Source: Haplomitrium mnioides (lineage: Eukaryota; Marchantiophyta; Haplomitriopsida; Calobryales). Taken from it: 24,754 nt of DNA. The stretch spans positions 1 to 24,754 of the forward strand of contig JBNGIS010008786.1 in assembly GCA_049999725.1 (NCBI GenBank). Direction: 5' to 3'. Both the position numbers and the translations under genes were made by a program. The stretch's first letter is position 1; each line of letters begins with the position of its first letter. Shown in pieces: positions 1 to 10,099 of the stretch. Below the pieces are notes generated by a model. The model made no database searches and was not told where the DNA came from. It was given only the letters and a program-made list of their open reading frames with translations.

Positions 1-1140
1 GCCGCTAGCTCCTCTGTCGGTCGCACCGGCGTTAGCTTCATTTTCTGATCGCCCTCACCTCGCTCGCCGATTCGCCAATAGATCGTCCTTTCGCTGTGCC
101 CCTCGTTTCCCCCCACCAGATAGGCTCCATATCGCCCTTCTAGCTCAGCTTTCTTCCCGTTGGACAGTTTGCGATGGGTCATTGCTTCGCTATTGATGCG
201 CGTTGTTTGAACCGGATCGTCGACAAGTCATTTTTTCGCCTTCACTTGCTTTTATTTGGCCAGTTCGGTGATCTGTCCCCCTTTCCGCTCTTCCGTAGAC
301 TTCTGCTCGGATCTTCACTATATCCTCCTTCTGGCACTCTCCATTTTCCTTCGGCTAGACCTTCGATATGTTGCTGCTTCGGGCCTTGCTCCCTTATTGG
401 TTTCCTCTCGGATCCCTTTAAACTAGGGACCCCACGTCGTAAGACAGATCAGAACCCCGTTAAGTGGGCTCCCCACTTAGAGAGGCGCCTTTCTGCAGAT
501 GCTCGGGCCTCCTTGTGCCGCCACGTTATCCGTGGAATCCACAAAGTGCTCCGGAGATGCCACGTTTTCGTGGAATCTCGCGGGACCTTTCAGTGACTCC
601 ACTCTTCCACTAGGATTTGCAGACTTGAATGGAGCATTCGATCGGCCATTGTAGGGCTCGCTCCTGCTTGCGAGATCGAGGCGCCCCTCTTCCCTAGCCT
701 TGCTCACCCTTGTGACGATCTCACCTCCTCCTTTCAGCTCCTAATCCTTGCTTCTCGATTTGTGGCTGCTGCAGGACCCTCGCGATTTGACTTTCTTCAG
801 AGTACCTTTGGATTTCGTTGTTGTGGATCCGTCCTTCTTCCTCTTACGATCGCTTTGCCATAGGTGGCCGTCCTCTTCCTTCTCCCCAGGCTCCGATCTC
901 CACATCCTTCTGAGGCCTACGGATTCTCACTGGCTTGCTTTGAAATTTGAGAGGTGGCCCCTCCTTTGGCTGGCGATCCTTGTCCCCTCCTCATCTCTTC
1001 CGCCATGATCTTGTTTCCCTCATAGGACTCATGCGCCCTGCTCTTAGTAGTTGTTTGAGGGTAATCCGTGGCTCTTAAGAGGTCTTCACACTTTCAAAGG
1101 GTATTTGTGTCTGAGATTCCTCCAATTTCCTGAATGCTTC
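1..1140. other. GC-richer pyrimidine-biased segment, no gene recognised
   Basis: The + strand here is rich in C and T and clearly less AT-rich than everything to its right. Short open frames exist on both strands, but none has a motif I recognise and they look like chance frames. Two close inverted repeats of the form CCACG-(4-5 nt)-CGTGG lie at 521-535 and 561-574 inside a partly repeated phrase (520-540 and 559-577). The segment could be the LTR or leader of an unrelated element or unique flanking DNA. The composition changes at about 1050-1200, just before chromovirus protease sequence begins. Confidence 0.4.
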
Positions 1141-1264
1141 TTTAGGCACCTGCATCGCTGGCTAACAAACCTCCTATTTTGCTGAGATATAGAAGAAACC
1201 TGTTGGAAGCATTCAAAAAAGTTGCATCTACTATATAGAAAAAACAGAAAAATGGAGGGTTAAT

Positions 1265-1905
1265 TATAGTTGATGGATGGATGGAAGGACATGGAATAAG
1301 AGTTTAAGTGGACTCTGGAGTAGAAGAAAATTATTTATCACAAGATATAGCATTGAAGTTGAAGTTGCCTCTTGAAAAAGAAGAACACGAAGTGGTGGAA
1401 ATGGCAATTGGCCAAAGTGAGCATATTGAGCAATTGCCTCAAAGTATAGCTTTACAAATTGGTAACTATAAGGAGAAGTTGGAGTGGAAGATCCCGACAT
1501 TCGCAAGTATGACAATATTCTTGGAGTGAAGTGGTTAAAGGTAAGATATGCAAGTAGATTGGCAACAAAAGACACTCACAAAATCTCCAAGTAGAATATT
1601 TGAGTAGATCAAGTATGATCTCATTCAAGTCACCTACCCCTGTATATAATTGGAGGAAATTCGATCAAAAATCAAGATGTGGTGTTTTTATAACTCATAT
1701 ATGAGCTCACCATTGATAAAGAGGACTCAAAGCATAAAGTTTCACATGAATTTCAAGGCGTTTTGAAGGAGTTCCATGACATTGTCCCCAAAACTTTACC
1801 CTATGGCTTGCCTCATAAACAATGCATTGATCACAAGATTGAAGTCATTCCAAGAAGTACTCCACCGTGCAAGGCACCATATCGTTTGCCTCTTTATGAA
1901 TTGTG
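1265..1905 (+). pseudogene. chromovirus A: aspartic protease and RT N-terminus
   Basis: The frame around 1308-1527 starts with a VDSG motif, the active-site Asp-Ser-Gly of retrotransposon aspartic proteases. It is followed by a helix-like stretch (NYLSQDIALKLKLP) that matches the usual post-catalytic segment. The protease would cut the Gag-Pol polyprotein in the virus-like particle. From about 1755 to 1902 the next frame carries the linker that precedes gypsy RT: a 'PYGLP' phrase, then 'IDHKIEVIP' and 'APYRLPLYEL', all standard for this family. A stop separates the two parts (about 1527) and the RT frame breaks at the insertion near 1907. The region is about as long as expected for this part of pol. 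It is a decayed remnant with no intact product. Confidence 0.8.
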
Positions 1906-1906
1906 A

Positions 1907-1915
1907 AGCTAGAGG
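1907..1915 (+). repeat. candidate target-site duplication, left copy (AGCTAGAGG)
   Basis: The nine bases AGCTAGAGG occur here and again at 3047-3055, exactly where the interrupted RT reading resumes. The left copy also lies in the loop and stem of a small inverted repeat (GTGAAGC at 1903-1909, GCTTCAC at 1915-1921). Confidence 0.55.
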
Positions 1916-3046
1916 CTTCACTGGTTTCTCCTCATGTGACTTGGATGTTGAGTGCATATTGAATATGAGAGGTGGATTGAAGTGTGGCTCGACTCATCAA
2001 GACAAAAAGAATTCTACAAAGTCTACCAATTGTAAGTACTCAATACAAAATATATTGGAAATTCTCCACTCTTTACTCCAAATGTCCTCACACAAAACAT
2101 TCTTACTCTCACTCTTCTAACTATCAACACACTCCTCACTCTATGAAAAACCACTCTTCAAGTGTTTGCCCTCCAATTAGTTTTCAAAGTAGCTCTTCTA
2201 AGAGCTCCTCCAAGTGCTTCTCCAAAGGTCTCTCACAACTCCCAAGTTGCAAGTCTCAAATGAAAAAAAAAAAAAGTCCAAGCTCAAGTCATTTGCTCTC
2301 TCTGCATTCTCTTTATATACTAGTCTAGATAATTACTAAGAGTAAAATTAAATATTATATCACCATAAGTAAATAATCCATTGTGATTATCTCTCTAATT
2401 ATTAAATCCTAAAAGTACTCTTCAAGTATCTCCACCTTTTATTTTCTTCTTCAAGAATAAGCTTCTCATTTGGAGCTTTTCTGGTCAAAAAATCTCAACA
2501 ATAGATCCAATGCTTTTATGACTTGTACTAGTTCCTACAAAAAATTCTTAAGATGATACTTTGAAATTCTCTCAAAGAATAAGTCAAAGAACAAATTAAC
2601 TTTTCTTGACTTTTCTCCTCTGCAGTTTGTTCTATAAGATCTTTATAAAATCCTTAATACTAATTCAATTTTCATTTACTATACCTTGTTGGAAAGCTTA
2701 TAAAATAGACTTAGTAACTATATAGCAATATTTGTATTTTTTGTTTCTTAGATACTTTCTATTTGGACTTTTCTACAAAGCACTTATGTAACTTTGACTG
2801 GTTATAACTTCCAAGTTACAAAAAAAATTTTACTTCTGTAAACTTTAACTAGTTACCTAAGTAGTGCAATATATTCCTATAAAATATCAGTTTCTAAAAA
2901 TTTACAACAAGAACACAATTTGCTATGTACTAAGTTTCCACTAATAACTTCTAGTTCTTCTCAACACTTTCTCACAGTGTATCTCATTCTATAATAGTAG
3001 TCTAAACCTTTTAAAATTCTCAAAAAATCATCCCATGCTTCCACAG
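1916..3046. mobile_element. 1131-bp insertion of unknown class inside chromovirus A RT
   Basis: This AT-rich block separates two stretches of RT that would otherwise be nearly adjacent, and nine-base direct repeats flank it. A nine-base duplication is typical of Mutator-like elements and also possible for non-LTR insertions, but I see no terminal inverted repeats and no terminal poly(A). It has no convincing coding sequence. A run of 13 A lies near 2263-2275. It could be a non-autonomous DNA transposon, a truncated retroposon, or a deleted nested LTR element. The class is not decided by the sequence. Confidence 0.5.
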
Positions 3047-3495
3047 AGCTAGAGGAATGCAAATCTCATGTCATTGAACTATTGGAAAATGGATTCATTA
3101 TACCAATCATCTCTCCTTATAGTACACCAATACTATTTGTGAAAAAGAAAGATGGGAGTATGAGGATGTGTATTGACCATCAAGCACTCAATCAATAGAA
3201 AATAGAAAATAAATATCTGTTGCTAAGAATGGATTTTTTTTATTTGACCAACTTCAAAGACCAAATTACTTTACAAAGTTGTATTTAAGAAATGGATAAA
3301 ATCAAATCTGAATTGTCAAAGGTGATTTGAAAAAACAACATTTCAAAGTTGATATAGGCATTTTGAATATCTTGTTGTGTCTTTTAGATTAATTAATTCT
3401 TCTACAACATTTATGGGTCTAATGAATGATTTTTTTTATCTCTTTTGGATAAGTTTTTTATTGTATTTTTAGATTACATTTTATTTAGAGAAATA
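3046..3495 (+). pseudogene. chromovirus A: reverse transcriptase core
   Basis: Reading resumes with '[18 protein letters not shown]', then '[20 protein letters not shown]' and an 'IDHQALN' phrase, the conserved fingers region of Ty3/gypsy RT. The palm follows to about 3490 through several stops. The catalytic motif, normally a hydrophobic residue followed by LDD, reads FLDY at 3466-3477, so the second catalytic Asp has become Tyr. A thumb region should follow, but 3500-3700 is too decayed to assign. The domain would copy element RNA into cDNA. This copy is inactive by both the stops and the missing Asp. Confidence 0.8.
3047..3055 (+). repeat. candidate target-site duplication, right copy (AGCTAGAGG)
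   Basis: Right-hand partner of the nine-base repeat at 1907-1915, falling within the LEEC codons of the RT where homology resumes. Confidence 0.55.
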
Positions 3496-3714
3496 ATCTT
3501 TAAGAGCATCAACAACACCTTTTTACGGTATTTAAGGTACTTCAAAATCGTAAGATATATGTAAAGATGTCAAAATGTGAAATTGAGAAGAGAGGTTGAC
3601 TACATAAGTGCATCATAAATTCAAATTATGGATGAGAAAGTGGAACTAATTTAGAATTAAGAGGCTCCTAGTGATCAAACACAAATTTGGGGCTAACCAA
3701 GTTTTATTGTTGAT

Positions 3715-4255
3715 TTGTGAAAGGTTTGGCACAATTAAAAGAGCCATTAACCAACTTGTTCAAGAAAAGCCACACATGTATATGGAGAGCTACACAAGAG
3801 TTGGCATTCCAAGCATTGAAGAAATCACTTCTTTGTATCCATATTCTTAAATGGTATGATTCTAAACGACCAATCAAACTTTTGATGGATGCATCTCAAA
3901 AAGCTATTAGTGAAGTTCTGCAACAAGATTGAGATGATGGTTGGCGTCTTATAATTGCTTTCTTTTCTATAAAGTTGAGCAATACTGAGAAAAAATACCA
4001 CACTACAAAGTAGAAAGAATTTGTAATTGTGCTATCCACCAAGCATTAGAAGCATTGTGTAGAAGATAAAGAGTTTGTTGTCAAAACTAATCATAAACCC
4101 CTACTCTCTCTAGAAACTCAAAAAGAGCTCTCAAAAAGATAGATTTAGTAGTCAGAGTGGTGACAATAGTTCAATATAAAGATGGTTTACATGAAAAAAA
4201 ACATCAAATTATAGAAGCTTTGACCCGCATGCTTCAACTCAACATCTTGTTAGCA
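3715..4255 (+). pseudogene. chromovirus A: RT-linked RNase H
   Basis: The frame at 3717-3930 reads through 'GLAQLKEPLTNLFKK', the end of the RT connection, into 'LLMDASQKAISEVLQQD', which matches the first beta strand and catalytic Asp of gypsy RNase H ('TDAS..A.GAVL'). After stops, a frame near 3945-4140 carries 'IAFFSIKLSNTEKKYHTTK' and 'FVVKTNHKPLLSLETQKELS', the later strands with the conserved H-x-PL phrase. RNase H removes RNA from the RNA-DNA hybrid during reverse transcription. At least four stops break it, and the usual Asp in the 'TDHKPL' motif is Asn (TNHKPL). It is a clear remnant. Confidence 0.8.
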
Positions 4256-4425
4256 ATCACAATTCATCCTCCTTGGTGGACAAAAATGCTCATTGTAGTA
4301 AGAAAATATGAAGAGATCATTGTCACACAACAAAAGAAATTGGTGAAAGAGGTGAAAGGATTAATTTTATTCCAAGATAAGGTATGAGCTCCTAATAATG
4401 TTAAGCTTTGCTCTTAGGTTCTGTT

Positions 4426-5545
4426 TGAAGCACATGATTATATAATTGGTGGACATGTTGGAAGTGAAAAGACATTGGACAATCTTCAACAAGTTTATTA
4501 TTGGCCTAAGATGCATCAAGATGTAGAGGCATATGTTTGGAGTTGTTTGGATTGTCAACAAAACAAAGCGACTAGTTTAAACGTGGAGGTTTATTACAAT
4601 TGTTATGTATCTCCAATCGGCAATGAAAACATGTGAGTATGAATATTGTGTGTGAGCTACTATGTGCTTCTACGAGATATGATGTCATTGTTGTTTTCAG
4701 ATCGATGTACTCAATTCACCAACATATTTTGGTGCACTATGTTTGATGTTTTCAAAACAAACTGGCCATGTCTATTGCTTGTCACCTTGAATCAGGTGGT
4801 CAAATTGAACAAACCAACTGCACTATTTAATATATGTTGTGGGCTTTTACCTTGGAAAAACAGGAGGAATAGAATTGGTTGCTACCTCTTGTGGAAATCT
4901 CTTACAATAACTCCATCAATAGTTCCACACGAGCCACATCTTTCTTTTTGATGTATGGTGAGCATCCAACCATCTTATCTTGTCTTCAACCTGCATCGGC
5001 CTCTATGAGTCTAACCGTCGATGATTTTCTCCATCATTTACACCACGACATTTAACATGCCAAAGAAAAACTTGAAGTTGGTTGTAATCACCAAAAAATA
5101 TGGCAATGCTCATCGTTGTGATGTGAATTTTGCTATCAATGAGCTTATATGGCTTTCTACTTCTAATGTTCCTTTGCTTTGCTTATGTAAGCTCTTTGCT
5201 CACTTTATTGGATCATTTTCTATTTTTGCTTGTATTGGTGAAATGGTCTATCAACTAGTTTTACCTTCTTATATAACGATTCATCCAATTTTTCATGTCT
5301 CTTTGATATGTGCTTTTGTACCTTGCTCAACCACCTTCACTTGTACCCATAAACCCTCTCCACCACCTTAACTTATTGATGATCATGAAGAATTTGAGGT
5401 AGAACAACTCTTGAAGAAATGCACACATCGTCGTTGCTATCGTGAGACTGTGGAATATTTGTCTCATTGGAAAAGATACCCCATTTATAAAGCTACTTGA
5501 GAGCCATTGGAGAATTTGGCCAGTGCATCCATGTTTGTTCACTTT
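4426..5545 (+). pseudogene. chromovirus A: integrase and C-terminal chromodomain
   Basis: An HHCC zinc-binding module spans 4429-4566 (EAHDYIIGGHVG, then 'YYWPKM', then SCLDC). The core domain starts near 4600 with 'KHVSMNIV', where the first catalytic Asp is Asn (4642-4644). It then jumps to 'SDRCTQFTN', which holds the second Asp, so about 60 residues between them have been deleted. 'GGQIEQTN' near 4795 keeps the catalytic Glu in another frame. The 'SYNNS' and 'FLMYGEHP' phrases follow. The C-terminal part has 'FHVSLI', and 5395-5540 encodes a chromodomain (FEVEQLLKK, WKRYP, then a stop where Trp is expected in AT-W-EP at 5498). The chromodomain would direct insertion to modified chromatin. 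Confidence 0.85.
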
Positions 5546-5585
5546 TTTTAGAACTCTCTTACTTGCAATGAGAATTTTGCGTCTT

Positions 5586-5600
5586 AAAAAGGAGGAGGAT
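5586..5600 (+). other. polypurine tract of chromovirus A
   Basis: The purine run AAAAAGGAGGAGGAT lies directly before the TG that opens the 3' LTR. This is where plus-strand DNA synthesis is primed in LTR retrotransposons. Confidence 0.75.
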
Positions 5601-6269
5601 TGTAAGGATTACTAACGTTAGCAAGAAATAACTAAAAATGAAGTAAGATACAGTGACAATTATGTCTAGAAATCTATTACTAAGTTAGAGTATCAAAAAG
5701 TGGGTGTTATTATATAGAGAATGACAAGTGATAAGAGGAGAGAAAGTCAATGAATTAAAGTGAAAGAGAAAGTCTAGATATACTACTTTAGAAGAGGATA
5801 ATGATATGTGGCAAGTAAAGGATTAAAGCAAATAGAAGGTTCTAAGATAAAGATACACGGCAAAACGAGAACTAAAGAGATTGAAGGTTCTAAAGGTAAG
5901 AACATGTAGTAGAAGTAGAACTAAAGAGAGATGGAAGGTTCTAAAGATAAGGATAAGTGGAAGACAGAAAATAAAAGTAAAGGGTGGTCCAATTAGAAGA
6001 GAATAGAAAATGAACCAATGGAGCTCCTCCACCTATACAAGCAAAATGCTTTCTACTTAGAATTTGTCTTGTTAGGCATCTCTTGCCTTGTAGAGTTTTT
6101 AAGTTCTTTGTATGTTTCTCTTATGCAAACTTGTATGTATTGTACTTGTGCTAACTTGTATGTATATTGTAAATATGTAGTGCTACACTGCTTGAGGATG
6201 ATCTCTAGAAGTAGTACGATGATCAATGAGAGCTTGCTCACATAAAAATTCAAACTTTTCAAAATTACA
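5601..6269 (+). repeat. 3' LTR of chromovirus A
   Basis: The LTR begins TGTAAGGATT right after the purine tract and can be ended at ...AATTACA (6269), giving matching TGTAA/TTACA ends and about 669 bp. It holds a possible TATA box (CTATACAAG, about 6033) after a GGAGCTCCTCCACC phrase, which suits an LTR promoter. The second LTR is absent, so the right end rests on the terminal inverted repeat and on the start of foreign integrase sequence just beyond. Confidence 0.7.
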
Positions 6270-6274
6270 AAATA

Positions 6275-6960
6275 TGTCAACAATTCAACATGTGCTCCAA
6301 AATGACTGAGAACTCGATCCAAGAAAGTGACCACTCCTCTGCTAGCTTTGCTTGGCAATGCTACCAACTCAATCCACTTGGTCTAATGCTCCACCATCAC
6401 CAATACATGTCTGTTGTGTCGTTGGGGCAAAGGCAAAAGACCTGCAAAATCCAAACTCCAACTATATCCCAAACCCTTGATAGGAAGTGGTTGCAATTGA
6501 GGAGTGGGAGTATTAAATGATGCTCAGACTCTATCACACACCACACACTTAGTGACCCACTGCTGCACATCAATGTTCATGTCTCGCCACGAGTACTATA
6601 TCTACAACAAACTATACGTGCAGTTCACCCCAAAAATGTCCCAACTCCTCATGAGCATGGTGCAATAGTGCAAGACGCTACATCAACTCAAGCACTACAC
6701 ATACCTTCCCATCAGTCCAAGCTCACAAACTCTAAGCCCCTTCTTACATGAATCTCTTGGCTTGTTGCTAGACTCTATCTCTCTCCTTGGCATCAAGTTG
6801 TCGACTCAAAAAACCAGTGCGTAGATACTCCAGCATATGCATATCATTGTGAATATCTTGATCAAAGTTAGAATCCTCAACTTTGTCTCACGTTTAGGTC
6901 TCAACAACAATTTTATTAGCAAGGTCAGCCACCAATCCACTTTAAGATGGCATCTAAGAA
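6275..6960 (-). pseudogene. DNMT-gypsy: integrase N-terminal half, truncated
   Basis: The reading enters from the RNase H side with 'RTGFLSRQLDAKERDRV' near 6800-6850. It continues with 'RLALLHHAHEELGHFG' (6630-6680), the His pair of the HHCC zinc module, and 'KCVVCDRV', the Cys pair. The core begins with 'GYSWSLDFAGLLPL', whose Asp is the first residue of the DDE triad, then 'VLVMVEH', 'WIELVALPSKAS' and 'FLDRVLSHFGAHVELLT'. The sequence stops exactly where the second catalytic Asp (LTD) is expected, at about 6275, and LTR sequence of chromovirus A follows. Integrase would insert the cDNA into host DNA. The domain is interrupted and also carries frameshifts. Confidence 0.8.
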
Positions 6961-7013
6961 AGCAAGGTAGACATATGGCAACCTAGCACCATCTACTTAT
7001 TGAACTCCTTGTA

Positions 7014-8400
7014 CTAAGGCACACCAGTCTCATCATAGTGGCTTGTAGATTGGCTACAACTCAATCCATCTACATCAAAGTTGGTTGTACCAGGCCTATA
7101 AACTATATGGAAGTCATATTCATGCAACAACAATTCCCATCTCACAAGCTTGGTTGTGAGTTTATCAGATTCCATCAACCATTTCAAGGGCTTCTTTACC
7201 AAAGTGAATAGAGTATAAAACAAATAACAATGAAAGTGTGCTACAGCCCACATTGTTGCCAAATACTCTCCCTTATAGGAGCCATATCTAGCCTCACTCA
7301 AACTATTTGATCTACTCTCAAAAGCTACAACAAACTCTTTTCCATTATTATCTTTTGGAATCATCACTGCTCATAGCCTTGCTCTAATCCAATCAATATG
7401 AAGCTAAAATGGTCTCCTTGCAAGAGGTCTCCTCAAAATATGTATCAAAATCAATCTACCTTTCAACTTCTAGAAGGCCCTCTCCTTATTCTCACCCCAA
7501 ATCCATTCTTGATCCAACATGGTAAGCATGGTCAATTGCTTGGAAATCTGGTTGAAACCTTTCACATATCTAATGTAATAACCAGCCAATCCAAAAAATG
7601 CACAAACTTTACTCACATCAATGTGTTGTGGAATATCAACAATGGCACTCACCTTTGTTTGTTGCACACCCAACCCTCATGGATAGAGAGTGTGTCCTAT
7701 ATACTCAATCTAGTCCTAAAATAATTTGCACTTGCTTAGATGCAACTTCAACTTGTGGTACTTGAGTCTTTCAAACACTACTTACAAATGCCTCTAGTGC
7801 TCGTCGACATGTATTGAGTATACCATAATATCATCAATGTAGCACTTGACAAATTCCAAGCTTGCAAGAACTTTGTCCATCACCCTCTTGAATTCAGCTA
7901 GCTTGTTCTTCAACCCAAATGGTAAGAACAACCACTGATACAATTAGTCTTTCCTATGTGCATGTACCTCAAAATGTTGTTTTGGCCTTGTCCTCTTGCC
8001 TCAATGGCAATTGATGGTACATTTCCCTCAAATCTAATGAGGTAAGGATCTTAGTATGAGTAATTGCATCAAAGATCACCTTTGGTGTAGGCATAACATG
8101 CCTATTAGACTTAGTCTGCAATTGATAGGATAATAATCACCACACATCCTTGTGCGGTGTAGTTCTCATGCACATCCTTCTTGACTGGAATAACAGTGGC
8201 ATATGTGTGTTCTCCAAATGACATCTCTACTAATCTAACCTCCAACAAATCTTGTGTTCTGGTTTGCATCAACCCTCTCTCCACCACATTATGGCAATAT
8301 GGATGTCCAAAAATAGGTGCATTACTAACCAACTCAATCTGAAGATCTGGTCCTCTCAAGGTCCCCAAGTCCTTCAAGATAAAAGCAAAACAATGTCAAT
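7014..8400 (-). pseudogene. DNMT-gypsy: reverse transcriptase and RNase H
   Basis: RT opens at 8111-8377 with 'RTQDLLEVRLVEMSFGEH' and 'YATVIPVKKDVHENYT', the standard fingers region. The catalytic YIDD motif is intact at 7830-7841. 'VSAIVDIPQHIDVSKVCAFF' and 'GLAGYYIRYVKGF' (7470-7673) mark the thumb and connection. RNase H covers 7014-7367 with 'FVVAFESRSNSLSEARYGSY', 'KGEYLATMWAVAHF', 'PLKWLMESDKLTTKLVRWEL' and 'YRPGTTNFDVDGLS', the usual end of gypsy RNase H. The usual TDH before PLKW reads VKK, so a catalytic Asp is lost. Frameshifts separate the blocks. The domains would copy element RNA to DNA. The arrangement and length are normal for a gypsy pol. Confidence 0.88.
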
Positions 8401-8784
8401 AATCATGCAAAAGCTGATGTACCTCTGCACTCTGACCTCTTGTCAACTACAATCTAACTTGTGGCACCCATTTTTTTGCAAGAGTCAGGTGATCTTCTTG
8501 CTTCACATCTAGCTTTGCTGAAATATGGATGGATGAAATATAATGTGGTGAAGTCAGACCTGAATCGTGATTCGCTTGCAATGTCACTCACTTATGATGA
8601 AATCTAATTGCCAAAAAAAAATGACTTGCTGCATTTTCAGATGTGTGGATGAGCCCTAACAAAGCTTCCCTAGTGCTTGACACTGCACCCCCAACAATAG
8701 CCTTGACTATCCTAGAAGAATGCATGCTGACTAGCAATAAGTCAGTTTTCCCAGAAGATTGCATCATGACGTGTTTAGCTACTC

Positions 8785-9740
8785 CCAAGCTCACAATCCA
8801 AGTAAGGCAATTCAAATTCATGGCGTCACGCTCAATCTCAACAATAGATGCAACAACAGTGGTACTAGTGGAAAACCCTATTGCCCTTTCTCTCTCTCCC
8901 TCTCTCATTTACATTGAATTCCACCAATTTCTACAAGGTTGCATTCCAAATAAGATCAGAGCCTCTTACCCAAAATGCATAAGTCGTAGTATGACTCACT
9001 AGTATGGGCAATGCTCCACAAGGTCAACCTACTATGTTGACTAGCGCCAATAGTGGGTGGTCAACATAAAGCACTCTCTGAGCATGACGTCAAGAATCCA
9101 AAATATCATCCACAATGACATCTGGTGACCTCACAATCCTATCAAAAGCTTGCTACATCACTTCAGTAGACATCAAGTTGGTCCACCACAATCGTGGACA
9201 ATGTGATCGTGACCTCTTTTGTGATGCATCCAACAATACTGCATGTCTAATCTATGAGCGCATCTAATAAACACTCTCCACAAACAATGGCAAATACCTC
9301 CCAAGATTGACACATTCTCCAAGATATACACAAGAGAGGTGCCTGATGGAGTTGGAGATGATGTAGAATCCTCATCATGTCCCAAACAAATTTTGAGTGT
9401 GGTTATTGCAACCTTTGGTCCAAACCAGTCCTTGATTGGCTCTAACATGGCCATCTAGCAATCAATAAATCAATCTTCCCCATTGCAACTAGGTGGTCCG
9501 TCTCCAACAATAAATAATTAGCCGTCAATGCATGTAGACAACCTTGCACTGCACTAATTGAAAGCAACTATGGATGTTTCTCAACCAGTAGTGCTACATG
9601 CCTCAAGTAGATTCTTCGGGCGACCTCACCCTTCTTCATATACAAATACCAACGGACTTGAATTCCTACTTGTAGCACAACAACTAGCCCTGTATTGATG
9701 CCACCAAACAATTTCAACAAACAAACACCATGGGCAAGAT
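8785..9740 (-). pseudogene. C5-cytosine DNA methyltransferase-like domain inside gypsy pol
   Basis: Several motifs of the m5C methyltransferase family occur in the right order over about 310 codons. Motif I, the SAM-binding loop, reads 'LFGGINTGL' (9685-9711). Motif IV, with the catalytic Cys, reads 'ARWPC' (Cys codon 9445-9447) and is followed at once by a TAG where Gln is expected. Motif VI reads 'VYILENV' with ENV at 9311-9319. A motif VIII-like 'PRLWWTN' is at 9177-9197. The C-terminal part has 'RSPDVIVDDILDS', 'VLYVDHPLL', 'ERERAIGF' (8873-8896), which resembles motif IX, and 'NLNCLTWIVSL'. Such enzymes transfer a methyl group from SAM to cytosine in DNA. At least two frameshifts and several stops break it. 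It is flanked by the element's own protease and RT, so it belongs to the element. Whether the ancestral domain was catalytic cannot be told from this copy. Confidence 0.75.
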
Positions 9741-10099
9741 ATTGCCATCAAATTGGTATAGTATCTAGTAGGGAAAGATTTATATATCCAAGTGCGATAG
9801 AACCATCTAATGTAGAATATGGTGCAAATCCATCCTTCTAAACATCTTTAACCAATCTAAATGCTTGTAGCTACCACAACCTCTCCTTACTTCTACTAGC
9901 ACAAATCACCTCACTTGACAATGATGATGGCTTTGCAAACTCTAGAGATACTTTGTTAATGGAAAGATTGTTGGTTGCATGTGCATTCTCTTCCAAAAAA
10001 TCAGAATAATCAGTGATCATCTCACAAAATGCTGACAACACCATTGGTTGTGATAATTGACCCATAACTGGTCCATTGAATCTAACATACAACCTGCTC

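Larger units (their letters stand above)
1265..6269 (+). mobile_element. Ty3/gypsy chromovirus copy A, decayed, 5' truncated
   Basis: Protease, reverse transcriptase, RNase H, integrase and a C-terminal chromodomain follow each other on the + strand in the order typical of Ty3/gypsy elements. A purine-rich tract and a 3' LTR come next. The gag gene, primer-binding site and 5' LTR are not visible: recognisable sequence starts abruptly at the protease. Every domain has stops or frameshifts, so the copy cannot move by itself. A 1.1-kb foreign insertion splits the RT. The LTR end at 6269 abuts the integrase of the minus-strand element, which suggests that A inserted there. Confidence 0.85.

Noticed and set aside
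174-1008. Open frames in the left end (174-596, 748-1008 on +; 477-707 on -)
   Set aside because: No motifs, low-complexity C/T-rich codons, and no agreement with a known family; they look like chance frames.
1903-3046. A GT...AG intron in the chromovirus A RT (GTGAAG at 1903, CACAG at 3042-3046)
   Set aside because: Pol genes of LTR elements rarely have introns, the frame is not restored by splicing at these sites, and the nine-base direct repeat explains the block better as an insertion.
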